Shown: piece after piece, positions 54,606 through 64,000 of the stretch | Layout: every line of letters begins with the position of its first letter | How positions within the stretch are numbered: position 1 is the stretch's first letter | Source of the DNA: Desmodesmus armatus | Taxonomy: Eukaryota > Chlorophyta > Chlorophyceae > Sphaeropleales > Scenedesmaceae | Direction: 5' to 3' | Length of the DNA stretch: 64,000 nucleotides | Assembly: GCA_007449985.2 (NCBI GenBank) | Contig: VIIQ02000050.1 | Coordinates: forward strand, 62,001 to 126,000 | Position numbers and translations under genes: made by a program | The notes under the pieces: model-generated | The model's database searches: none | What the model saw: only the letters and a program-made list of their open reading frames with translations | Told to the model about the DNA's origin: nothing

Positions 54606-57600
54606 TCACTGCTGCAAGTCTTCTTCTGCAAACTCTCGCAACAACTGCTGCTGCTTTTCAGTCAGCTTCACTGGCTTCACCACCCTGCATGAGCACAAAA
54701 GACAGGACAGTGAGTGTTGTCAGCCAGCACGTGCTGGCTTTCCATACAGTGCGCTGGCCTTCCGACAGCACACAGGACAGCCACGAGCTGCTGCATACAC
54801 AGAAGCCTGCAGGCGAGGTATCCACGTCCTGAAGGCACCCTGACAAACCGCAAAAGCCTACAAGCGGATAGCTGTTGATTTGGCCAGCTGACAGCTGAGC
54901 ATGCCACAGACAATCAGCAGACTTAGCCATCACATACCCCCACCCCCCTCCAGCCCCTAATCCTCACCGTATGGGCACCATCTGAGCACCTCTGTGCCCG
55001 CTGCGTGGGTTCACGACCCCTTTGCCGCTCATTTTTAGCACCTCACCGCCCAGCGTCAGCGGCGGCACTACCAGCTCAGACTTGCCGTCAATGGTGGGGA
55101 CAGTCACCGTCCTGAAGACACACACACACACACACCAACAGTGGCAGGGACTGCATGCAGTCTCATTGCTGGTTGCAATCAGAATGCAAGATCACCTCCA
55201 TGTAAAACAGACTCACTCTGTGTTGCCAAACTCAAGGCAACACACCAACTGCTCGCAGGCAGTGGTTGCCAGCTGTTGCACAACATCACAACATCAGGGA
55301 CGCTTCGCTACAGATAGTATGTGCCGTGCGGCACTGCCAAAGCCAGGTCACCACCATGGAGCTGTCTCCAGTCGCCACACAGCAAAAAGTAGAGTGCTGG
55401 CAGCACGCACACCCCACCAATGTCAGGCCACTCACTTGCCAGTCAGTGCTTCGGATAGCCGTAGGGTGAGAGGGTAGATGATGTCATAGCCGCGACGTGA
55501 GAACTCCGGGTGGGGTTCCACCTCTATGGCCAACATGATGTTGATTGCCTGCTGCTTGCCGGGCACCTGAGCCTGCACCTGCAGCCAACAGCAGCACCAA
55601 CAATCATGCACCACCTCAGCAAAACACTTCCAGGGCCAGCAGCATGAACTGCTGTGATGGTACTGCACGGTATGCTGGACAGCCCAAGGTCTAGGCGGCA
55701 TCTTCCAGCAGGACTGCCTGCCCTCCTCAACATTGTGCTGTTGGTCCCCAGCTTCAGAGACAAGTCACAGCAGCAGCAGCAGCGGTGGTAGGGGACGGTT
55801 GCTGCTGCTCTCCCTGCGCCTGCCATGGCAGAATATGTCTTACCTGGATGGTTTGGCCTGTGTTGAGCCCTGGCGGGATGTCGACCTCCACCGGCGGCAT
55901 CTGTGTCCCCACTAGCCGCGTCAAGTCTATGGGCTTGCGTACACCCTTGCATGCTTCCTGCAACAGATGCAGAGACAGCCAAGAAAGACCCGCTCTTGAG
56001 TCCGGATGTGCGACCTGTCAGGCCTGACGGGCTGTGTGTCTGTCTGTCTGACTGCCTGATGCCCTGGCTGGCTGGCTGACTGGCTGACCCGCCCTGCCTG
56101 ATAGTCAGAATGCCTCATTACGTAGCTGAGCTGCAGGAACACCAGGACCCTTAACGACAGCAGACCATTACTGCTGCAGTCCACAATGTGTACAGGCATA
56201 GCTGTCAGGGAGGAAGCGTCTGCAAGCTCTGACCCCGGCTGCAGTGCTCGTGCCAGGGCTGGGTCCCTCGCCGGCCCAGCCAATCGTGCCAGAACAGGAC
56301 TCCAGCTGCATTTCCTTCCATCACGTGCCCCTTGACGCACCATGAATGTGAGCCGTAGGGGTGTGTCAAACATGAAAGCTGCTGAGGTGAAGCCCCCAAA
56401 GCCGCCACCACCCTGACGACCGAAAAAGTGTGACATGATGTCCTCCACACTCCAGGCTTGGCGGCCGCCGCCGCCGTCTTGCCACTGCTGCCACGGGAAG
56501 CCACCTGCACAGGTACACAGCAATGCACGGGTCCTGGGTTGGAAGTTTAAAGCCTCAGCAATCGTGCGAGCAATATGCAGACTGTGCGGAAGACTTGTCA
56601 GATGTTGTGCTTCATACTTTTGACGCTGTTTTGGAGGTGCCTGGTTTCTCTTTGGTCCCCCATGAGCCTCTGGCTCCCATGTGGGTTGCTCAGCCGTTTG
56701 CTGAGCCAAGTTCTGTAACTGCAACTGGAACTTGATGCATGCCACGTTGCAATGGCGCAGCGACAGCAAGCTGTGTCGTAACACAGCAAGATGCAGCTGC
56801 TGTCGTCGCCGCCAGCCCAGCACGACCCACCGTCGAAGCCTCCTGCGCCCCCCTCCTGCTCCATCCTGTCCATGCCCTCCCTGCCAAGGCGGTCGTACAT
56901 GCGCCGCTTTTCAGGGTCCCTCAGCGTTTCATAAGCCTTGCTGACTTCCTGAAACTGCTTGGCTGCCTCAGGGTTATCCTGCGTGCAGCAGCAAGGAGCG
57001 GCAGATTTGGTGCGGTGAGTCAGGTACTGGTGGCGCCGGCGCCACCTAGGCCAAACCCCACAGGCAAGCTTCAGGTTTTGAAGCTGTTCCTTGCGTTGCT
57101 TGATGCCCGGTTGAGGGGAGCCACCGGCCTCATGGGAGGCCCCCTGCCACCACGTGCTTGGCAGAGACACTGGACAATCACAGAATTGTAAGGGACACGG
57201 CCCTATTGAAAGGCAGGGTAGGTGCTCCAAGCATTCATATCCAAATGCACGGCAGGTGCTCCTGCAGCTTCAGGCCATGAGTGGCTGCGTCAGCTGACAG
57301 CAGGGCGCAGCAAGTGCAGACTATTAGCGACAGCAAAACAGGCAATTCCTGCAGCCAAGGAGCTACCCCAGCAAGCAGTCCCCGGCAGCAACCCCTACCT
57401 TGTTTGTGTCTGGGTGATACTGCTTTGCTAGTTTGTAATAGGCCTTCTTGATATCCTGGTCACTGGCGCCATTTGGCACACCCAAAACGTCGTAAAAGTC
57501 CTGGGCATGAGCAGCTGCAGACACATAGCAGCAGGACACAGCCTGTTAGGAGATGCTGAAAAGCTGCATTCCACCTGTTGACTTTGCTGCTAGCACAGTC

Positions 57601-58379
57601 CAAGGCTGCTGCCACTCAAGAGCTGGAGCAGCAAGGCAACTGACTGCAGCTGATCAGTAACCAAGCAACTCCCACAATGACATTGAACTCAGTTCTGCCG
57701 GCACATCTTCCAGGCTGTGCCGGCTGTTGGGTACACTATGTGGGAATGCCCCTGCCCATGGCATGTCTGCAATGCTACTACTACTGGCAGCTGGCAGCTC
57801 AGAAGTTGACAGCCACTCACCTGTACTTGCGTGTATACTGCAGGCGGCAGGCTGTCGCAACGGAGGTGCTGCAGCACAAGCAGCAAGCAGACAGGGCAAG
57901 CAATTCCAGATTCCTCGTTTAGAGCGATTGGAGCTAAGCACAACACCAGGCTGACGTACCTCATGCAACCCTTTGTGCACTTCTGGGCCACCGCTGGTCT
58001 TCGGAAGCGACGAGCGACTATAAAAGAGACGAACGGCACAATGCAGCTGCTACTATCTCTCGTAGCTTCAGGTCTCAAACAGCCCTCTACACGCGTCAGT
58101 GCGAGGGGCGCTCGACATGGCACAACATATGCACCCACCTGCCGGCCTGTGCAGCTCATGCCAGGGCTGCTGCTGCTGCTGCTGCTGCTGTAGTTGACTG
58201 TGCCAGCTGCTGCAGCTGCTGGTGCTTGCACCGCTGATGCTAAAGATGCCACGCACCAGCTGCTGCACCTGGAGCTGAGTACCACCGCTGCAGACACCAG
58301 CAGCAGCACTGGTGGTGCCTCCGGTGACACCTGCTGCTGCCGCCAGGCGGGCTAGGCAGCTCCATGCCTGCCCTCGCAT
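54606..58379 (-). CDS. DnaJ/Hsp40 co-chaperone without zinc finger, probably organellar
   Basis: Stimulates the ATPase of a partner Hsp70 and delivers clients. Eight exons (high to low): 58139-58379, 57399-57514, 56831-56978, 56341-56504, 55844-55957, 55436-55578, 54968-55111, 54606-54684; phases join to 382 residues. The N-terminal ~75 residues are rich in Arg, Ser, Ala and Gln, like an organelle presequence. The J domain reads [20 protein letters not shown] through YHPDTNK (HPD present) to [13 protein letters not shown] Gly-rich segment ([12 protein letters not shown]) follows. [18 protein letters not shown] starts the substrate-binding domain, but the four CxxCxGxG motifs of class A DnaJ are absent. 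The C-terminus has [17 protein letters not shown] and [16 protein letters not shown]. Length and pattern suggest a class B-like derivative of bacterial-type DnaJ. Mitochondrion or plastid cannot be decided; an in-frame upstream ATG exists at 58466. Confidence 0.9.
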
Positions 58380-58982
58380 CTGTGTCCGATGCCAAGGTTT
58401 TAGGAGGGGTGTATGACCAGCGAGGCAAGGGGTGTACTCAAGTGCCCCTGCTGCTGTGGCCACCACTGTCTAGAATCTTCTCTGAGCTGGCTGTGGCTCA
58501 ATAATGCAAAAGCAAAACTACAATCTGTGAATGCAACCAGCGTAAGTATCAGCTTAATTGTTGCGCCGCGCGAGAATGCGGTTAGTCTGGAGATCCTGTA
58601 GATCACAGCAGTTTCAACCCTGGATTGACTGGACAGCACTCGGACTCTACGCAAAACCAAGTTAACGTCGGCGAGTTTGTTCAGGGACTGTTGCTGTGCA
58701 GAGTGACGGTTACCGTTCAACTTTACACCAACTGCACCCATCAGTTGTCTCACAAGCAACGCACCTCTTGATTGGGAATGATTGCTGCCGAAGAGCTCTT
58801 CTTCTTGTGTGCTTTACAGTGGCCATCCGCACCACGCCTGCCCTCAGGGCAGTGGCTTGCTGTCCAGGTGCAAGGGGGGTGCCAGGCCCACGCAGCCGGG
58901 ATGCAGGCGTCTGTTGTGTGTAACTGAAACATAGACATAGATTCAGTAGTCACAGCAGCCCAGCTGGCAGCAAACCAACACC
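58380..58982. promoter_or_regulatory. Divergent upstream region of DnaJ (-) and CASP (+)
   Basis: About 600 bp (516 bp if DnaJ starts at 58466) between divergent start codons, with no other coding signal. A bidirectional promoter is plausible. Confidence 0.45.
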
Positions 58983-61900
58983 ATGGCAGCAGCAGAAGTG
59001 TCCACGTCTGCAGTGCTTGCGCACTGGAAGGAGTTTGATCTGGACAACAGGCGCTCAAAGCTGGATGAGGTGAGGTCAGGGCCCACTGCGTTCATGCCAG
59101 CCAAAGATTTCAACAAGTGCTCAGGCAGCAGGTGGCATGCACTGCCACCTACGCAAGTCCTCTTCTCACACTGCCAACTGCTATGTGCAGGTTGGCCTCA
59201 AGGTCGCAGACCTGCAGGAACAGTCAGCAGTCAACCGCAAGCAGCTGGCAGACACCACACGCGAGTTCAAACGCAGCACAGCTGCAGCAGCTGACAGTGA
59301 CTATGTTGCAGCGGTGGCTGGTCTGCTCAAGCGCTATCAGGAGGAGATAGATGCGCTCACGCGCAGGGCCAAACATGGTGAGCACATGCTGCCTCCAGGA
59401 AGGCTCCTGACCTGCGTGATTGACGTTCAAGGTTGTCAGGCACACCCCTCAAACAACCTCCACAGGCACACCAAAGTGTGCATGGGCACTAGCACATAGT
59501 TGCAGCGCATGCTTGCTGCTTGTGGGCAACAACTGCAATCTGGAACCAACAAAGGTGCCTGGGTAAGACTGTGGGGTCTTCCCACACCTAGTTGAAGGTC
59601 GCTGCCAGCAGTGTCAGGTCCCCCCCCCCCACACACACACCCCGTGACACGCATCCGCACGCGCCCCGCTTGATGTCGTGTTGATGACCTTGCCTGTAGG
59701 CGAGGGAGCTTTCCTGGACCTGTACCAGCAGCTGTCAGAGGCACCTGACCCAGCCCCAGCCCTGGCAGCAGCACTAGAAGCTGAGACACAGCTGGCCCAG
59801 CTCACTGCCCAGGTGAGGACAGCAGCAGCAGGAGGCACCTTGATGTTGCCCCGTGTTGTAACGCGAGGGTGTAAAGAACCAGGACATGATGCACACGTGC
59901 CCCTGCTGCTCAGCTTGGTTTGCTGATTGCCCGGCAGTGCCGCAGCAGCATGCTGCGTCGTGCCAGCTGATGCTGTGCTGGGCATCGTGCAGCCCGCAGC
60001 AACCGTCCATGCCATGCTGGAAACATTTTCATGCTAAGCTGGGTGCTGTCATTATAATATGCATGAGCCCATCGCTTGCTGGCTAGCGCGACCTTAGTCC
60101 CCCAGCGCCTGTACTAAGATCTGTGGCACACTATTTAGTGGTGATGATGGGTCTATGTCCCGCAACACCTGTACTAGTGTCGCCTGGTTATGCCTTCATC
60201 CTGTGGTGGCAAGCTGTGCTGTGCCATGCTGTGTGTCTCAGTAGAGAAGATACAATCTTGCATGCGATGCCATCAGGTCAGTTCCCCCCTCCATGCATGA
60301 GGCGATGACAACGCTTGCGTGTGTTGCACCCCGTGTGATGGGCTGCCTCCTGGTGCAGGTCCAGAAGCTGTCATCGGAGCTGTCAGAGTACAAGGCTGAG
60401 AGCAAGGCCATCAAGAACCAGGATCTCACACTGCGCAAGCAGGAGGAGACCATACGCGACCTCACAGCAGCACTGCAGGCAGGTGGCTGGTGTATCTCCT
60501 TTGGTGCTGCTTTCTCCGTCCTTCCAGTTCCTGCAGTAGACCTTTTTTAACCCTTTGATGCAGACTCGATTCCATTGTAGTGTGGCTCTTGTTGAACTCA
60601 TGTACTGTTTTCCTGCTGTTTGCCATATGGCAGGTGGAAGGTGTGGTGGTCCAGCATGCTAGACATGCACACCGCTTTCAAAGCGGTAAGGCTGAGCCTT
60701 ACTGCAGTGGTGCATAAGCGTAGTTGCTTGCTTACTCACCTTCTGTTTGAGTGCAGGCCAAGGACCAGGAGCTCGAAGATGTGCGGCAGCAGGCTGCGGC
60801 AGAGGCAGATGCAGCAATGCTCAGCAAGATGCAGGTGCGGCGCAGGAAGGGTGCGGCAGCTGCAGCAGCCCTTGGGCGATTGCAAAGCACGCCGCCAGTG
60901 GAACATCATACCCCTCGACTTGGTGCTGACTGCAGCGTATCTATGTGTTCATGACGGCAGCGCTGACAGGGACCTCTACAGCGCTATTGTGCATGAGCCT
61001 TGGAGCTGCACAGTTGTGTGCGGTCATTGGTCGTGCGGCGCTGTTGAGGCGTGAAATCATGCTGATAGCTTCCAACTGTGCCAACATTACTGCCTTCTGC
61101 TGCCCGCCATGCCCTGCCCCGCCATGCCATGCACTGCACTGCACTGCACTGTACTGTCTTTGTCCTGCACAGGCCCGGGAAGCAGAGCTTGCTGATATGC
61201 TTGGCTCCACGCAGTCCAGCCTGGAAGCCATGCAGCGGCTGTATGCGGCAGCACAGAACCAGCTGTTTGAGCTGCAGTCAAACAAGGAGGCAGCAGTGGT
61301 GGTCAAGCAGGTGGGGGTGATGTCAGCCACTACAATCTTGCTTTGCTGCCTTTGTTGCCGGTGTCTCAGGTCAGAGTTGCCTGCTGTGAATTGCTTCAAG
61401 GAACAGCCAGCACCCTGTGTTCAAGTTCACTCACATGCAATCCGCGCAAGTGGATTCCCTTACCTGCTGCTGATGCGGTGCTTGCCCTGCTGGATGCTGC
61501 CACTGCACCTGTCTTTTCAATTTCTACATCAACCACAATGCATGCAGGAGGAGATGGAGTTTGCTGCTGCTGAGCTGGAGGCTGTTCAGTCCCGCCTGCT
61601 GTCATTGGAGGCTGAAAAGAACAGCCTGGCAGCCCGACTGGAGGCCAACAGGCAGGAGGCAGCAAGCAGCAATGAGGTGAGACAGAAGAAGCTGCAGGCA
61701 TGCAGGTAGCCTGCAGGCATGAGTAGAGGCCGAGGTATACTTGCTGAGCGGGCACCCTCTGGTGATAGCTCCGACGCACATGTATCTGTTGGTGCTGAGT
61801 AATGGGGCCACCAGCACAAGAGTTTTGCCATTCACCCAACATGGAAGGTCCACCACCGCCCTGTTGCTGAGCGCTGCTGATATCAACACGCATGTGAATT

Positions 61901-64000
61901 TTGTGGTTGAATGTGGTTTGCTGTTGTGCTGTTGCCGCCAGGGCCCCACCAGCAGCAGCAGTGTGGAGGACTCCCTCCGTCAGGAGCTCAACAGTCAGCG
62001 TGAGGTGTCAGCACGGCTGCGCCAGGACCTGGCAGCAGCCCGGCAGCAGCTGCATGAGCTGGGGCTGCAGTGGGACGAGCAGCAGAGCAGCCTGCAGGAG
62101 ACTCTGCAGCAGCGGGAGCTGGAGCTGCAGCGCGTGCAGCTCGAGCTGCAGCAGCGACCGACCGCGGCACATCTTGCAGAGCTGCAGCAGCAGATCCGAG
62201 TCCTGCAGGCCGTTGGGTACGGTAGCTTGCCGGAAGAGGATGGTGGGACAGCAGGTGCAGCTGGGTCCGGGAGTTTCAGCATGTCGGGGGGATTGGATGG
62301 CAGTGGCCTAGCGTCAGACAGCGGCGGCGGACGGGCTTCGGAGCCTGGCGTGCGTGGTGAGGGCTCACAGGGGGGTGCTGGCGGGATAAACCTTGAGGGG
62401 CTGCTGCTGGCGAAGAACCGCAAGCTGGAGCATGATGTGACAGTGGCACGGCTGGGGCTGGCAGAGGCGAGGCAGCAGCTGGAGGCCGCACATGAGCAGG
62501 TGGGTGGAGGCCTCTTGGGTGTGCCAGGCAGCAGGCTTGTGTAAAGTCTGAAGCAACAGGCGATTGCCAGTATGCAAAGTGATTCTGGCGCCTGTCAATG
62601 TTGTTCGGGTGCATAAGCCAGTGAAGGTGCAGGCTTGTTGACGCTGACATGCTGTGTTGTGTGGGGTGACGTGCAAGCAAATTTGGTTGACAGCTCAGCT
62701 GCTGAGTTGTGTCTGTCTGTGTCTGTCTGTTTGTCTGTCTGTATCCGTCTGTCTGTTTGTCTGTCTGTATCTGTCTGTCTGTCCGTCTGTCTGTCTGTGT
62801 CCGCCTATTTGTCTGGCCTGTGTGCAGGTGGCGGACCTGCAGGATCAGCTGCAGCAGAAGGCCGACCTCATCACACAGCTGGAAGAGGACTTGCTCAGCA
62901 TCAAGCAGACCTCAGCACACACAGCACCACCCTCCGCCCCATCAGCCCTCAAAACCCGGGACAGCACGGACGGCCGCTCCCCACGGCACGCTGCCGCAGC
63001 AGCAGGCAGCGGGGACCTCGGCAGGGCAGCTTCCACTGCTGCCGCAATCGCTGCTGCAGCGTCCGGCGGTGTGGGAGACTGGGGTCAGGCCAGTGGGGGT
63101 GAGGTGTCAGCTAGCTCCGAGGGATCGGAGTCCATGCTGCGTGTGCTGGTGGGGCAGCGGGACCGGCTCCGTGCCAAGGTGCAGGAGCTCGAGGTCGCTC
63201 TGGCAGGGTCGCGGTCAGAGGCTGCCGCAGCGCAGCAGCAGCTTGCGGCAGCCAGGGCTGATAACGTAGCTCTCATAGAGCGGCTGCGGTATGTCGGCGG
63301 GTACCGGCAGCAGATGGCAGCGGCGCGGCAGTCGGAGGGTGTGGATGTTGAGCAGGGGTCGGGTGCTGACGTTGTGGGGAAGTACAGCCAGCTGTACGAT
63401 GAGGGGATCAACCCCTTCAAGGAGTTTCAGGTAAGGCCGGTCAACTGTTGCCGCGGCAGCAGCAGCGTGGTTGTAGGGGGGATGGGGTGGAATGCGCACT
63501 CCACTCCAGCCCAACACTTCATCATGTTGAACAGGAGAACGTGCTCAGGGCTGTCGTTGTCACGAGCCACTGCCTGCCCTCTGCGCAACTGGCAAGGCTG
63601 GCCCTGTAGGCTTCCGCACCCAACTATGTGTGTGGAAGAGACACCCAGCCCGAGTCAAACCGATGCAGCCTGGCTTAGTGTTCCAATGGTATTCTTCTTA
63701 TTAGGGTGCCTGGTCGTGTGTCGAGACATCATGATGACTTGCAGCCTGTGTGTCTGCTGTGTGTGCATGCAGGGCAAGCAGCATGAGCAGAAGCGCAAGC
63801 AGATGAGTGTTGCAGACAAGGCAATGTACTCCATGGGAAGCTTGGTGTACCAGTCAGCAGCAGGCCGCCTGTTCACCTTTGGCTACCTGCTGGTACTGCA
63901 CCTGCTGGTGTTCATGACCCTCACACACATGACTCACCGCACCTCCTCACACCTCATGTCACACCAGGAGCTGGTGCTGGCCAGCAGGCACGACCTCACA
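58983..64000 (+). CDS. CASP: CASP golgin (CUX1/CASP family), 3' end beyond window
   Basis: CASP is a tail-anchored coiled-coil tether of the Golgi that functions in vesicle traffic. Exons: 58983-59069, 59191-59377, 59700-59812, 60359-60478, 60757-60834, 61173-61310, 61548-61676, 61942-62499, 62828-63430, 63773 to the edge. The N-terminus (LAHWKEFDLDNRRSKLDEVG, KRYQEEIDALTRRAKHGEGA, LYQQLSEAPDPAPAL) follows plant CASP closely. Long coiled coil is interrupted by a Gly/Ser linker in the 61942-62499 exon. The conserved end RLRYVGGYR, KYSQLYDEGINPFKEF, DKAMYSMGSLVYQSAAGRLF and a hydrophobic anchor (FGYLLVLHLLVFMTL) are present. All later exons are phase 0. Exon 4 must end at 60478 before GCAGGT to stay in frame, so intron 4 appears to be GC-AG. 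The last codons lie at the window edge. Confidence 0.93.
62708..62815 (+). repeat. GTCT tetranucleotide microsatellite in CASP intron 8
   Basis: Imperfect (GTCT)n interspersed with TTTG, ATCC and CC variants, ending at the pyrimidine-rich tract before the 62828 acceptor. Confidence 0.9.

Overview
The window looks like nuclear DNA of a green alga, most likely a chlorophycean of the volvocine/Chlamydomonas type. The genes have many short exons with GT-AG introns. CTG/CAG runs are everywhere, in coding and non-coding DNA. TGTAA motifs (the green-algal polyadenylation signal) follow several stop codons. One gene is a plastid-type ATP/ADP translocase. The species cannot be named from the sequence alone.

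Positions 1-24,000 are accessory and repeat-rich. They hold an unrecognised Ala/Gln-rich family: a partial copy at 1-1180 (-), and a 934-residue relative at 2546-5350 (-) with three copies of a ~95-residue repeat and a SUMO-interaction-like motif. A 5.5 kb structure (8807-14338) is bounded by near-identical 649-bp inverted repeats and contains inverted minisatellites and a 143-bp foldback. Two direct copies of a ~445-bp repeat follow (14340-14782 and 16581-17029), then a 0.7 kb element with ~23-bp terminal inverted repeats (17027-17738). A Ty3/Gypsy retrotransposon (18864-22824, perhaps to 23474) has intact catalytic motifs and a PHD finger between RNase H and integrase, but no recognisable gag.

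Positions 24,351-64,000 are a conserved block. In order: LSG1 ribosome-export GTPase (+); plastid ATP/ADP translocase NTT (-); FAM32A splicing factor (-); OST4, a 38-residue oligosaccharyltransferase subunit in three mini-exons (-); ferroportin (+); a 4.3 kb repeat-rich gap; a large receptor-like Raf-type kinase (-); an organelle-type DnaJ without zinc finger (-); and the Golgi coiled-coil protein CASP (+, running off the end). I rebuilt splice sites by hand. Exon phases are consistent for NTT, FAM32A, OST4, ferroportin, DnaJ and the CASP part. The kinase needs two single-base corrections and LSG1 one frame change, which may be assembly indels.

These are mostly unlinked housekeeping functions rather than one pathway. 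The tightest arrangement is OST4-FAM32A: same strand, 112 bp apart, no TGTAA between, a candidate dicistronic pair. OST4/ferroportin and DnaJ/CASP are divergent pairs sharing upstream regions of 415 and about 600 bp. The strongest oddities are the PHD-finger retrotransposon, the triple-repeat protein family, the long-TIR structure and the 392-residue insertion inside the kinase N-lobe.
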